Shown: positions 36,301 to 50,108, numbered from the stretch's first letter. The stretch is DNA of 64,000 nt from Laguncularia racemosa (GCA_037954665.1 JBBMOL010000180.1:1116001-1180000); one strand, 5' to 3'. The notes: a model not told the origin generated them from the letters alone. Program-made: numbers and translations.

Positions 36301-39190
36301 AGGTTCATTTCATCTTTAGGACCCATATCCTAAATGGGTCTTATACCCAATAAAGTCTAAAATTAACTAAAAATGTAAATTGGAGTTGAAATTAATCATA
36401 ATAATCAAATTGAGCTTAAGACACAATAAATAGGACCAAGTCGACCTAATGGGCTTAGGTTAATTATGATATCACATAATAGATTAAAATAACTTAATTA
36501 AGCTTAAATAAGGTTGTTAGACTTAAATGGATTTAAATAGGCTAGACACCTAAATTATGGCATAATAGACCCAAATAGGTAAATTAAATGGATTAATAAA
36601 TTACTTCAAATAATATGATTAATCAAATTAGTTAGAGCTAGTTGGCCTAATTTCAAATATAATTAGGTCTACTTTTATTTAAGGGCCCAATTACCCTAAT
36701 TAGGCCTTAGTCATATCTAGACTTAAACAATATGATAGGCCAAAGTAAATGAACCCTAAATTATTTGCGTTAAATTAGCTAATAGGCTAATTGAGTCTTC
36801 ATAACACCTAGTGGGCTCGTAACTAATATAGACCTTAAATAGTTTAAACCAATCCTTAAATAATATCTAAATACTTTGAATAATTATCTAACTTAAGTTT
36901 TTTCTTTTAATGCATGAAATTGGACTTTAACTTGGGAACCTTCGATCTTTCCAAGTCTGTAATAACATGTATATTGCTTATTAGACTAAGAATTTAGACA
37001 GGTCAAAATTAAACTTGGTTAAGTTCTTGGGTATTGCTTGTATGTGGTCGACTCAAGCTAGAAAGAGACACCTTAGGTTCAGACTAAGGTTGTGGATTTA
37101 GTTTAGTAACCCCCAATAGATTAAGCATTTAGGCTATCGAGAAATAACTTAATAGGTAACTAATATGTGAAATTGCATCGGATAACAGGCTTGAGAGTCG
37201 TCCAAATATCATGAATCTTGGCAGATGATACAATATAGCTAGATTGTGATCAATGAAGACCGCATAACAGTAAGGTCACTTAGATGAGGCTACTAAGTTT
37301 TTAGTTTCACGACATAGATTCTAGTTGTTTTATTCAACCCTAAATTGTTGTTGCGGTGGAAATAGACCTTAGGTCCCTCGTTGTGTTGTCTAAAGTCATG
37401 AGTACTCCCATACTAATTATTTACTTTAAATAAGATAAAATAAATTGTACGATTAATTATTGCATTAGTATGTAGGCTCATTTGACATTTGTATGTGTGT
37501 TTGTATTACTATGTATTAGGTCTTTTGGCAGTTTTCAGGTGAGGACCATATGATAGATCTCCTTTACGATTTGTTGGGTTTTGGTTCTGGAAAGGAGTAA
37601 GAGGACGAGTTGTGGGACCTTGATTATGAGGATTAGTACTACTTATTTACTTGTTTTGTCACATACTTAGATTTTTATATTTTGAATGTTATATTAAACT
37701 TATTATAGGAGTCGCATGTGAGCCCATAGTCTATTTACCCTATATCTGTATTTTATAAACCCCTCAAGCCCTAGGACTTAGATATCTATCACACTTTATC
37801 CGCTATATTTTCTAAAATTGATGAACCTTCAAATGATCTCAAGACTAACGAACCGTCAAATATATTCAAATTTTAATTAATGATCTCAGTCTTAAAACTA
37901 ATTTAGAAACCTATTTAATAATTATAACCTTATGTATTCTACTTAAGTAAGTTACGTAGCGAATTATCATTGCCATAGAAAATTAGAAACATGACATATT
38001 TGTTAATATGTAAGTGTTTTTAAAATTTATAGCAATTTTTTCAATTTTTTTAATGGTTAGATTTGCCAATTTCACATTGTCCTATGTGTTAAGCAACAAG
38101 TGAAACAATGTGGATATAAATTTTTCAATTTTCCATATGTTTGAATAGTTAATTTACGTTAGGGTTTCAAAATGATTTTTGATATATGTACAATTTTATT
38201 TAATATAGCAAACAAAGATTTAATAATTAAGATTGTATGATGGTTTCATTCAAAATATTTTACTTCTAGAAGGTTAGGTTTTTTTTTTCTTTTGGGCTAA
38301 TTTGTATTTTATGGTACTGTGATGTGTTAGTTTGATTTTCTTTAATGCATTTTACTTATAAATTTAATGAATAACTATCTAATTTTAGGGTTAGATTTTG
38401 TCAGAAATTAGGTTTATTTTCAATAAGTTACTCAATAACTCTCTTTCTTCCCTACTTAGCACATTATATAGACTTCCAATAATATTGATTTTTTTTATTT
38501 TCTTTATACTTTTATAGAATTTAAAAGTTAGCTATTGAGAACACAAATTAACAATTCACCTTTGAAAATGGAGAATCCAAATGTATCATTGTTATAAAGT
38601 TTCTTCTACACCGTTTTCAATATAGATTCTTTTATTTATTTATTAATATCCAAAAGATGATTGTTATTTGGGGAAATATTAAGTTTTCTCATGCCATCAA
38701 TATATCATAATTATTGTATAGTTTAAATATTTATAAATTATCTTAATATTCTTTTGACAATCAGCATTAATTAATTAACATGTATAGCTACTCTCCAAGA
38801 AAAGAATAACAGCAAAAAGAAAAAAAAAATAATTAATTATATGTATACATTTGATATTTTCATACATAATGCGGGTGTATCTTTAGCTCCTTATTATAAA
38901 AAAAAAAAAAAATGCATCTAATGAGTGGCATTTGCGTGGCAAAAAGAAAATCTTAAAAGGACACAAAATTATTATCGGACTTTAATAGGATAGAAATTAG
39001 ATATAAACTAGATATTTATCGTTTATGGAAAATTCCCAAGTCAATCTCACGGCCAGCACATGATGATTTATCATTTATGGTGCAGCGTCATAAAAGACGT
39101 GGATCTACGTCGGATTTGCGTGTCAACCACAAAAAGACAAGACATTACACCTCAGAATAGATAAATCGAAAATCAAAAGCGTAATCTCTT
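33302..39190. other. Long non-coding stretch, probably degenerate repeats
   Basis: No open frame of note and no domain in either strand. 34080-37700 has the look of element leader sequence (AAACCCTAA-type words, repeated ACCCATCCATATA(A/G)GCCCAT at about 36106 and 36188) but no LTR pair could be fixed. 38800-39000 holds A-runs. Confidence 0.5.
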
Positions 39191-39223
39191 CGTCACCTAC
39201 CTCAACCACCCCTTTACTTTCAC

Positions 39224-39231
39224 TATATAAA
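39224..39231 (+). promoter_or_regulatory. TATA box of the aldo-keto reductase gene
   Basis: TATATAAA lies 76 bases upstream of the start codon, a usual spacing for a plant promoter with a short leader. An ACGTGG core (near 39100) and ACGTCGG (near 39110) lie about 120 bases further up and resemble bZIP-type sites; their use is inferred only. Confidence 0.65.
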
Positions 39232-39307
39232 ATGGTACCACCCGCAGGCAGAGCAGCGTATCCTCTGTAAGTTTCGCCCTTTGTATTTTTAGCTTTGTAT
39301 ACTGAAA

Positions 39308-42300
39308 ATGGCGATCACGCTGAACAGTGGATTCGAGATGCCAATGCTTGGTCTAGGCGTTTGGCGTATGGAGAAAAACGAAATGAAAAACCTTCTCCTC
39401 AACTCCATCAAGATCGGTTATCGCCACTTCGATTGCGCTGGTAATTTACACAAACCAAAAAGAAACCCTGATTCGATTCCCTTCTAGAAATGCTGGTTTT
39501 TTGTTTCATTTTACATTATAAAACATGTTTTGCATACTGCTTAATGTTTGTGGGTCTACATATTTAGTTAAAGGTTTTCAATTTACTGTTGAAACTGTCT
39601 AAAATGTTCATTTTAGATCATCATGGACGGCCGACGGGAGCGAAAATTAAGCTTGGCCTCGCTCGGTTTACTATCTGGAGTTAAATCTCCTGTTCATCGG
39701 GATTCAATATACTGTTGTATTTTGGTGTTACTGCATAATGTGATAATATGACTAATCTCCCCCTAAGTATTATGAATTTCAAGTCTATTCCCGTGCCTAA
39801 ATGTCGAAAATTTAGAAAAACTATCATGCATAATGTTTGGTTATGTACATGGATTGGGGATGAGCTGAGCTGTAAAACTAGGATATGGCTGCAGGGCTAG
39901 TAGCACTGTCTGATTTGTTTCGAATACAGTTGTTTGGAGTTTTGCTGTGACTCAGATTCATTGTCAGGGATTTTCACTAATTGATTCCACGGATGATACA
40001 ATCTAATCTCACTAAGTACTCAATTTTCTGATTCAGTGCTACCTGTTCATCATCGAATGCTGATGGTCCTTACCAGAATTTCTTGCCACATTATTATCTT
40101 TTGGATTGGACTGCTGTCATGACTTAACTGTTGATAAGTATATGCAAAATAGAATGGAGAATGTTATTGACTACTTTTTCTGTGCATCAGCTGATTATAA
40201 AAATGAGGAGGAGGTTGGGGGGGCGCTTTCTGAAGCATTGCAGACGAGACTTGTCAAGAGAGAGGATCTTTTCATCACCACCAAGGTGAAGCTACTTCTT
40301 TTATGGCTTTTGCAGCATTGAAGAAGGAAGGATGGAAATTTTTTTTTTTTTTGAAATTCTCAAAAAAGATCTATCGTGAATGCAGCTTTGGAATTCTGAT
40401 CATGGGCATGCTGTAGAGGCCTGCAAGGACAGTCTGCATAAACTCCGGCTCGATTATCTGGATCTCTATCTTGTTCACTTCCCATTAGCCACGAAACATA
40501 CTGGTGACCCACTTCTCCTTACCTATTTGATGTTATACTATTGCTAATTGTTTCTAAAGCTAATCCATTAAATGCAAGCGTGCTAGCTAAGTAAACTCAC
40601 TAGATCTGAAAAGCAAGTTTTATTTGTCCTTTGCAAGGACAGCTACATGTTGAACATAATATCATGGAACATAGGTAGAAGAAAAAGGCAGGCACAACAA
40701 TATATGTCAGCCCTGTCACAAAAGATAAGATTAGACAGAATGTATATTAAGATGTTTTTTAGGAACATCTATTGATGCTTGGTTAGAGGATGTGATGATC
40801 TAAGAATGAGTTTTAGAGTAATTTGGAGGAAGGGAACCATAGAGTAGTAACTTTTAGTTTTCAGATCCCTAATGATAGCAATAGGGTAGTTGATCTTATT
40901 TGTACAGAAGTGTTCACATCTGGATTCATCTAGCTGATCGATACCTAGCTGCTTTGGCTTATTGCTTCTCTAAGTTAAACCAGTTAGATGAAACTTCACT
41001 TAAATAAAACCTGTGAAGTCAATTCAGTACACTTAGTGTAATTTATCTGTTTACCACGAAAAAAAGGCCTGCTAAGTTTGTTGGTGGCATGTTCGTGCAG
41101 GAGTTGGCTCAACAGGCAGTGCTTTGGGTGATGATGGAGTACTGGACATTGACACAAGTATATCGCTGGAATCCACCTGGCATGACATGGAAAGTCTTGT
41201 TTCCATGGGTTTAGTTCGTAGCATTGGTGTCAGGTGTGGTAACCTTAGCATTTGCATATTTTCTTGCTATTTTTAAAACAAGCATTTTATTGTTTTTTCA
41301 ATGAATAAGCAAAAACCAAATTCATCTTGTACAGTCAACATCATGGTTGATGAATTTGGTCCATTTCTCTTACGTTCTTTTTCAAATACTTTCAAGACGT
41401 TTACTTAAGTTGTTGTAACTTCTGGGAGGCATCATTTACCATATTTACTAGACCAGAAACTTTGAGCAATTTGCCAAACCTGCAAGAAACTGATAGCAAA
41501 ATTTGTTTTGCCAATTGCATTGTCGTTCCTACTTAATTTGAAATTTGTAGGTGTAAAATTCCACTGCTGATTATATCTATCAAGCTGAACATTGCTAAGA
41601 AATTTCTTTCCTTCTAAGAGTGACTGCGATTTTCATTTGGGAAGCATGTTGGTTTCTATCCTGGTGAGGAATGGAGCATGAAACCCATTTGGAATTATAT
41701 ATTCAAATATCTGTGGTTTTGTGGGGTTGGACTATTGTGTAAAACCATGTTTGGTGTCCACGTCTCTAACAATCAACGCTGTTAGATTTACCTTTCCCAT
41801 CCCTTTTACTTGCTAATAAATGCTGAAAAACGTATGAATACGGAAAACTTCTCTAACGCTGAATCTCTATGCAGCAACTATGACATCTTTCTAACCAGAG
41901 ATTGTCTTTCCTACGCCAAAGTGAAGCCTGCTGTCAACCAGTTTGAAACACACCCTTACTTCCAACGTGATTCCCTGGTGAAATTCTGTCAGAAGCACGG
42001 GATAGTCGTGACAGCTCACACCCCTCTTGGAGGTGCTGCAGCCAACATTGAATGGTTTGAGACTGTGTCGTGCTTGGATGATCCAGTTATCAAGGTAAGA
42101 TACTCCTTTTACTCGACAAGCCTTTCTTTTATTAAATGTTTTACTTGTGCTGCTCTATAAACATTTTCTAAATCCTTGCCTCTAATTGAAGGGTCTGGCT
42201 GATAAGTACAAGAAGACGGTGGCGCAAATCGTTCTTCGCTGGGGCATTCAGCGGAAAATAGTTCTTATTCCAAAATCATCGAAATTGGAGAGACTACGTC

Positions 42301-42425
42301 AGAATTTTGAAATCTTTGATTTTGAGATGACAAAAGAGGACATGGACATGATTGCGAGCTTAGACCGGAATTATAGAACTAATCTGCCTTCCACCAAGTG
42401 GTGGGGTATTGACCTGTTTGCTTGA
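39308..42425 (+). CDS. Aldose/mannose-6-phosphate reductase-like aldo-keto reductase (AKR2 type), six exons
   Basis: Exons: 39308-39440, 40191-40285, 40386-40503, 41101-41233, 41875-42094, 42192-42425. All introns are GT-AG and the phases join cleanly (933 nt, 310 aa plus stop). The protein starts MAITLNSGFEMPMLGLGVWR and matches the cytosolic NADPH-dependent family that reduces mannose-6-phosphate to mannitol-1-phosphate (celery) or glucose-6-phosphate to sorbitol-6-phosphate (Rosaceae). The AKR catalytic tetrad is present: Asp42 (HFDCA), Tyr47 (ADYKNE), Lys76 (FITTK), His107 (LVHFP). The NADP-binding IPKSSKLER stretch is in exon 6. The length equals the family length of about 310. One oddity is VGGAL in exon 2 where the family usually has VGEAL. 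Substrate cannot be told from sequence; a general aldose-6-phosphate reductase is the safest call. The gene looks intact. Confidence 0.93.
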
Positions 42426-45400
42426 GCATGTTGAAGAGTTTCTATGTCTGTGTGGGGATTATGGGGGTTAATTCGATTACCGAGTGATGGAATGTATTGT
42501 GTCAAGTACCCCCATTAAGTGGGAGTTGGTAGTATTCTTGCAAGCATTTACAAATGTGGTGGGTTAGTTTATTGAATTTAAACTTTCAAATAAATTCGCG
42601 GAATTCAAATTACTATCTCTTTTCTAGGAGGTAAATGAGAATTGGTTATGATTGGAAAAAAACAAATATAATTCTATCGCTTGCTGTTTGGCATTTTAGA
42701 CTTACATTGAAAACCAACTTGTTTCCATACTTGGTGCTAGGTCAACCCAACCCTTAACAATTTCAAGAAGTGCTAATCAATCAGAATTTCATTTAAGTAT
42801 TAGCCTATTCATTGGTTTAGGGTATCAATCAAGGAGGTAAAAACCCCCTTTGCCAAATCTTTATTAATTGATTAATCCTTTATAATTTCCTAAACCCCTA
42901 ATTGAATTAAAGATTCCATCTATCTCTATGTTTACAGAAACCACTGGAAATGGTATTTCCAAATACAATCCTGTATTCCAAATATCTTTGAAATAGATGC
43001 TACGACACCAACGACATACTTCATCATAAATCAATCAGTCCATGACATTAATGAAGCAGATAAAGATCAAGTTTAGAAACATCATCATTCATAACAAAGG
43101 AAAAACCTTATCGAGGCATCCCGAATCTAAGTCCCTCGGTGAAGAATACTCCCTTTGCTAATACTGCCAGCTATCTATTCAATATAAAAGACAAGAAAAA
43201 TAAAAAGACGAAACAGAAGGAAACCTGGAAATAAAAGTGTACCCTCGACTCTGTTCATTCGGTGATATGAGAAAAGATTCATTAGTCTTGTTAGTATGTG
43301 CTAGATTTTTTTTTTTAAACTTATTATTTATATTTTTATGTGTTAAAATTTTATTAATAATTACATGTTTATTAATGAATTACGTAATATGTTAATATCA
43401 TTAGACGGATATATATATTGAGAGAAGGTGGTTTTTTTTAGAGTAGACGGTATTAAAAGAACCATCAAAATATTGTGAAGTAAAATGATGGTCTCAGTGC
43501 TCCGGTTTCTTGTTAATATATGTTCTTGTATTTGTAATAAATTGTGTGTATATTTTCAGTTCCCATTCTATTTTTCTATTACAAGTACAATATACACATA
43601 TATTAAAATAATGTCAAATTGGTGCAGAAAGCTTATAGTTAATAATCCATTTAGCACCGGATGTTGATTCTTTTTCTATATCAAGTGTATATGACCTATT
43701 GAGTGTGCATTTCTTCCACTTTTAGTGAATTTTTGCAATAATCTCACATGGCAGTGCACACCAGTGTATGTGAAACTTTACGCCAGGAATAATGTGAAAC
43801 TTTACACGTTGTCGGCATACTCTAAGGTCCAATATCTTATGCAAATGTTTTAAAGTGGGTTTTTTATTTTTTATTTTTTTTTTCAAATCTACTCCTTAAA
43901 ATGTAGTCACATGTAATGCTGGTTGAAATTATAGAGATGATTCATAAAAATATATATATAAAGAAAAAGATAATATCATGATGGTATCATAAGAATTTCA
44001 AAAATCTAAATAACCTTGGTTATTATTTTATAAATTGAGATAAATTAAGAAGAATCATATCAGTATAATAAAAAATATGTATAAATCCAAAAAAAAAATT
44101 TATAAATGCTTTTGTAACTAAATTGACAATAAAATAAAGGGGGCAATAACAATTTGAATAGTTGTTGATGGAAATGTTATAAAGTCTCATTGAAAAGGAA
44201 AAAAGAAAAAAAAAAACAGAGAATTTGTAATTGCATACTTTAATAGTGGCATGTATCTAATAAGCAACAGGAAAAAATAAGAAAGCTGAAAAGAAAAAAA
44301 TAGACAAAGAGAAAGATGTATCATTTTGACAAATTCATTTGTTTTGATATTATTAGATAAGACTACTGATGAAGGAATAAAAGTGACTCTAAATTAGCAA
44401 TTGGGCCAACATTAGGTCATCGCTCTAGTTTTACAGGAAGAGAGAGATTATAACTCAAAAACTAATCATGTATTTGATATAAGTGTGTGTTTATTGTGAG
44501 TATCTTCACTCATTTTTCTAAGTATAAAGAACTTTTATTGGATTCAATGAGCAATATTGCAAGTTGCTTAGTTAATATAAGTTCCTTTGATAAGAAACTG
44601 TAGAAGTACTCTCTTTTTTTCTAATTTTTTATTAGCTGAAATATATTATTAAAACTCATAAAAATATTAAGAAACTTTTATGAAGAAGTCTAGATAAAGT
44701 GGTAAATTTCTTTTTAAAAAGTTTTTTAAAATATTAACGCGACGCTTAAGGACTTGAAACGGATTCATTTATATTAGACAATTCTGATTTGAATACAATT
44801 GAGTGCCATATAAATACATCTAGATAAACTTCTATTTAAATTATAGTTTGTATATAATAAGTGATTCTTTACTAATTTAATTGTTATGTAGTTATATTAA
44901 AAGGAAATCCAACATTTTATATTAAATGATGATAAACCTTAATTTCCTATTTAGTAATTAATTACTTACAACATTGGTAAAAGAAAAAATTGTTACAGCT
45001 TTTCTTAACACCTTTTACATCGCTCCTATTTTTTGTATTTAATAGTTTTTACACACGTAGACGTGAATCCTATAAGGACAAATTAGTTATGAGTAATACT
45101 TTCATTTAAATGTGGAGCACATAGAACATTAGAACTTAGAAGGATGATGCCGATGAAAATAATGACATGATCCATGCAATTTTTTGAAAATGCAGCACCA
45201 AAATCCACTATTTAAACTCGATAATGTAGATATAAATAGATTCAAACACTCTTTATTTAAAATTTTTGTTCCTTTTTAGAGTTAGAATCAAATAAAAATT
45301 ACAATTGTACGTTTAGTTATGAATACAAAAAAAAATTAAGATAAATTGTAAACATATCACCTTATGTTATTTTATACACGCTTAACTTCCTTATATTTGA

Positions 45401-46824
45401 AATTAAATATTTAAATTTTCACATCTTCAAAAAGAAAGAAGCAAAATTATATTTGGAATCCTACACAGTGTATTGCCCTTGATTTTATGTGTATTTTTTT
45501 AATTTTATCTTTTTATTATTTTATCGAATGAAAAAAAAAGTAAAATAATATCTAAAAACATATTTTTCAAAGTTTTGGGATCTAAATATGCAAGCATGCT
45601 AAATGAATACGGAGTAACTATGAGGGGATGGACTTACAATATACCCATAAAATTTATAAGATCAATGGAACCAAATGAAATAAATTTATGATATCATTAT
45701 CTAAAACAAAATAAATGAGAAATAGTTGATATCGAATATAATTCCTATTGGGAGGCACATAATTTCACTCATCAACATTTATCTATTTTTCTACTTAAAA
45801 TCTTTTTTTTTTTTTGTCATTTATTTGAATTCTCAATTTTTCAGTTTATAAAAATATAATTTTCATTTAATAAATTAATTTTTTTGTTTATTTTGAGCAT
45901 ATATTAACTTCTGATTAACCTTAAACTTATTGGCCAAGATGATTAAGTGTACACAAATATTTTCAACCTCTTTTCTTAGTTTTAATTATTATTTTTAATT
46001 ATATTATATTATAATATTTTTATTATATTATATAAATAAATATATTTAATATTATTTTATTAATTTAATTACTATATACAAATGAAAAACTTAATAAATA
46101 ACTTAAAAATTAAGAAAAAATTACCTTAAAAAGGAAATCTATGGTTCTAGTCTCCAACCAAACCGATGGAATCAATTTTATATGTAGCCCAATTGTCTTT
46201 CGGCTTGGCCCAGTCGGTTCTCTTCTTTTACACCACATTAAACGCTTTCTATTGGCAATAATATTCTATTTTAACGGATAAACTTTTTCTTTTTGCCAAT
46301 TGAATTCTTGTCACTTGTCAGCATAAGAGACCAATTTTAATATTACACTTTTTTTAAAGTTGACTTTTTACTAATAAATTACTTCATTTTCCCATATAAT
46401 AGATAATATTACTTAATCTCACAAATAGTTAAAATTTAACATGATAGATGCATTTTCAACGTACATTATAAGATATCTCTTATATGGGATCCATTATACA
46501 CACATCACGGGTATATATTATTAAGTATAAATAAAAAAGTAAAAGATGACATCTTCACATAAGTTTTATCGGGAGGAAAAGGAAACAATTAACAAATTTT
46601 AATGAAAATAAGACTCTTTAAAAATATAGTATTTAAAACAATGTTTTGAAAATACAATTTTAAATTATATTAAATTACCTAGAGGTATGATTTTAATTGC
46701 TGTACATTTAAAAGTATTTTTAAGATATTTTTTTAGAAAATAAAATATCAATTTTCTTTCTCATTTTCAGGATACATAGCAAAGTATAATTAGAAAATAC
46801 AAAATACACATACAGTGTCCTATT
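42426..46824. other. Intergenic AT-rich DNA
   Basis: The 3' region of the reductase gene comes first; an AAATAAAT poly(A)-signal-like word lies near 42590. No gene or clear element follows. Runs of A and T are frequent (43308-43317, 44208-44216, 45806-45816). The 43485-43667 open frame has no recognisable domain. Confidence 0.6.
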
Positions 46825-47129
46825 TTGATACTCGTCGGCTCCTTGTCTTTATCCATTCCTGTGGTCTCTAATAGCTTTTTTCGTCTCAGCCCCGCCGTCT
46901 GTAACATCGCATTCAGACGCCTCTCACGCGCTGCATTCCATTCTCCCGCAAGGAACGTCGTTGACGTGGCGAACCGGTCCAACAAATCGGCTTATTGCAA
47001 ATTGAAACAAAATCACAATAAAAAAATTAAAAACCCAACCAACCGCACCATTCAAGGAACCACATCGCTTCATCAGCGTTTCGGTTCAGATGGTGGACCG
47101 CTTTCCACTTCTCCTATTAGCCCACCCCT

Positions 47130-47172
47130 TCTCTCTCTTTCCTCTCTCTCCCCTCTCTCTCTCTCTCTCTAG
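47130..47172 (+). promoter_or_regulatory. CT-repeat block in the leader/promoter of the BPC gene
   Basis: CTCTCTTTCCTCTCTCTCCC runs into an uninterrupted CT run ending at 47170 (the complement is a GA repeat). It lies just upstream of the donor of the probable 5'UTR intron, so it is in the leader or core promoter. GA/CT repeats are the known binding sites of BPC proteins, the product of this very gene. Confidence 0.75.
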
Positions 47173-47247
47173 ATTCCACTGAGCAAAATAAATTAGGCGA
47201 AGATTGAAATTGAACCCTAGTTCGATTTTCTTCTCGTGAATCAATTA

Positions 47248-48723
47248 GTAAGTTTCGATTTCCTGCTTCTTGTTACTCTTTAATTTATTTATTTTTCTTT
47301 CTTTATTAGTTTGTTGTGCCGTGTGATTTGATTTTCGACTCTGATCTCTCTTCAAAACCCTAACTTTTGTCTACTTGCTGCTTCGATTTATGATTTTTCA
47401 GTAGTTAGTAGTTTTCGCTAGGGTTTGGAATGATTGACTCACTGTAGTTTATTACTTGCAACGAGGGGTTGAGTTTAGTGTCTGTTTATGAGGTTATGCA
47501 TTCTATTTTAGGGTTAAATTGGGGTTTGCATTGAAAGAATAACTGTTTCTTGATGTTATTTTTCAGATTTAGTCTTGGGATACTGAACTTTATTCTTGGA
47601 CAATATTGTGGAAAAATATTTGAGTGCTGGAACCTTTGGATTTTAGGGAAAGTGTTGAAAGTTTGGGTTTCTTGTGGAGGTATGATCTTTTTTCTGAAAC
47701 TTAAGCCTTTTGTTTTTAATCACTTGTCTGTTAAGATATTGGAGAAGCTCCATTGAATCCTGTTAAAATTTAGTGGACATCAACGGGTATGCATGGTTAG
47801 GTTAAGTTTTCTGGATTGTGGAGTTGAGGAAGCGCCTGAGTTTTCCCGAGTGTTGGGGTGAGATATTAGTGATGTGTCGTTGATAGAACTGGAGAGCTAT
47901 TGCAAATTAATGTCTCCTTTTATGAGTTTGGCTATTTTGGTAGTGAGTGACACTGTTCCAGTTCTTGGTCGGTTTTATAATATCTATATTCTACCATCAA
48001 CAGTTGTTGAACTAACAGAGAAACTTAAATTGCTATATAATGAAGAAATATCATCATAAATGGTTATCACTCAATGCTGCATTTTTGTTACATGAAATGA
48101 ACTGCAAAATTAAGTCAGTATTATTTATTATGAGGTACTTTTTTATCAGGCTATACAGCATATTTATTACCTTTGTTTATACTGATTGGTCAAGTGTTAA
48201 TGAATTAGTATTGCCTTCCTGCAACTGCAAGGATGCTCGTGGTTTTTGAATGACAATTGCTTGTTTTGTATCATCATTATTGCCTTTGTCTAGCTTGGTT
48301 TCTTGTATGATATGTGTCTTCTATTGTTGCTCCATCACCTCACAGGATGCCTGTTTCTGCTTGAAGGAATACAACTTGTGATGTTTATGCTTTCAATAAT
48401 CAATGTCCAATTTCTCTGTGTTCCAGTCAACAGTAATTGGGTGTAACTCGGCTGCATACCTGATTCTTTGCTGATATGTATTGTTTGATATAAATAATAC
48501 ATGAGTGTAATTTTCATGAATTAGTCATTCATTTGTTACCATGCCATAATATGTTTTCTTTAGTTTGATTCTTTGTGTATGATCTTTGATTGATCTTGAA
48601 GACCTCTAGAGTAACTGTTCACACATAGATTGGCCCCTCTAAAAATAATAGATGCTCGAAAGTTTTTTGTATCCATATTTAGTGTACAACTTTAGCGTTT
48701 AGCCATTTCCTTTACATGTGCAG
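47248..48723 (+). other. Probable 5'UTR intron of the BPC gene
   Basis: The donor GTAAGT is at 47248 and the acceptor TTTACATGTGCAG ends at 48723. The stretch between is T-rich, has no long open frame of plant-protein character, and lies between a promoter-like region and the coding exons. Long leader introns are common in this family. A second small leader intron (about 48757-48808) is possible. Without transcripts the exact structure is inferred. Confidence 0.55.
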
Positions 48724-48817
48724 AACATCTGATGGTGAAGAGGCATCAAGCCTCTAGGTATTCATAAAATTATTCCAAGGTGACTTATGCTTTAACACTA
48801 ACCAGTGAGGTGTTAAT

Positions 48818-49860
48818 ATGGATGATGGTGGGCAACACGGAAATGGAAGGCATAAGATGGAATATTTCAAAGGGATGCATTCTCCGGTAATTAAAGCACT
48901 TTATTATGTAATTTTGCTGGTTTAAGTTGATGTCTTTGATAAATTAAAGTCTACATTTGTCTTATCAAATGTACATGTTGTGTGCAGTGGAATATGCCTC
49001 CCCCACATCAACTCAAGGAAACAAATGCATTAGCGATGAATAAGAAGATAATGTCTATCCTTGCTGAAAGGGATAATGCTATCCGTGAAAGGAATGCAGC
49101 AATGACTGAAACAAAGGATGCTCTGAATGCACGTGATGAGGCCCTGAAGCAACGCGATGAAGCTCTACTTGAGCGGGATAAAGCCTTTATGGAAAGGGAC
49201 AACGCCAAAGCAGCACTTCAGTACTGGGAAAATGTTGTCAACTTTCCTATGGCTGGTAATCAGCGTGGAATGAAGCGCCTACACCATCCATCATATTCTC
49301 AGGCTGACATTGCTGAAGCCCTCAACGGAAGTGAGGCAAATATCACAGAAGCTTTGCCAATATCCGTTGTTAGTGCAGATTCTATTAAGCCACGGACAGC
49401 AAAGCGTACAAAAGAGAACAAAGCAATCTCAGCAAAGGGGTCAGGTACACCAAGGAAGGTGAGGAAAGTTTCAGAAGATCTGAACATGCAAGTTCCTTCT
49501 GATGGAAAGAAAGGAAGGTCCAAATGGGATGGCAATGATGTAGGCTTGAATCTTGTCACATTCAATGGTGCAACCATGCCAGTTCCAGTATGTTCTTGCA
49601 CTGGTGAACCCCATCATTGTTATAAATGGGGAAATGGTGGATGGCAGTCCTCTTGTTGCACGACTACTCTTTCAATGTTTCCACTACCGCAAATTCCAAA
49701 TAAACGCCATGCCCGTGTGGGTGGTCGGAAGATGAGTGGGAATGTCTTCTTGAAATTGCTTAGTAGACTGGCAGCAGAAGGTCGTGATCTCTCAGTTCCT
49801 GTAGACTTGAAAGATTACTGGGCTAAACACGGGACAAACCGTTACATCACCATCAAATAA
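48818..49860 (+). CDS. BASIC PENTACYSTEINE / GAGA-binding transcription factor, class II type
   Basis: Exons are 48818-48886 and 48988-49860 with a GT-AG intron, giving 313 aa. The start [20 protein letters not shown] resembles class II BPCs (BPC4-6). Residues about 40-90 form an alanine-rich coiled coil with repeated ERD-type units ([16 protein letters not shown], then [20 protein letters not shown]), used for dimerisation. A basic KRTKENK stretch may direct nuclear import. The C-terminus is the DNA-binding domain with the five conserved cysteines at about 225, 227, 234, 246 and 247 ([22 protein letters not shown]), then [21 protein letters not shown] and [13 protein letters not shown]. These nuclear proteins bind GA/CT repeats and control homeotic and developmental genes, often by recruiting Polycomb factors. 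The gene looks intact; the upstream in-frame ATG at 48982 is in the intron and was not used. Confidence 0.95.
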
Positions 49861-50108
49861 GTCAGCTGAAAATGTTTTCAAGAGATCTATTTAAGTTTGA
49901 GACTCTTCCTGGTCTAGAATTTGACTGTATCATCATTGCAAATTTGGCCGTCTCGTGATTCAGCTGAGTGTGCTGTCCCGGCAAGAATGAGTTTTGTAAA
50001 TTTATTGAAGATAGGACGTCCCAGTCTGTGGTTGGTTGCTTTTGCCTAAACTGTGTAGTTAGTTTCCAATTAGCTACTGGAAGTCCCAAGTAATTGGCCT
50101 ACTAAAAT

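Noticed and set aside
41072..41257. Minus-strand frame over exon 4 of the reductase
   Set aside because: It is the antisense shadow of a clear coding exon with correct splice sites.
46767..47172. Frames on both strands upstream of the BPC gene
   Set aside because: They lie in the promoter and leader region; the plus frame runs into the CT repeat and has no domain.
49008..49601. Minus-strand frames over the BPC exon
   Set aside because: They are the antisense shadow of the coiled-coil repeats and conserved domain of BPC.
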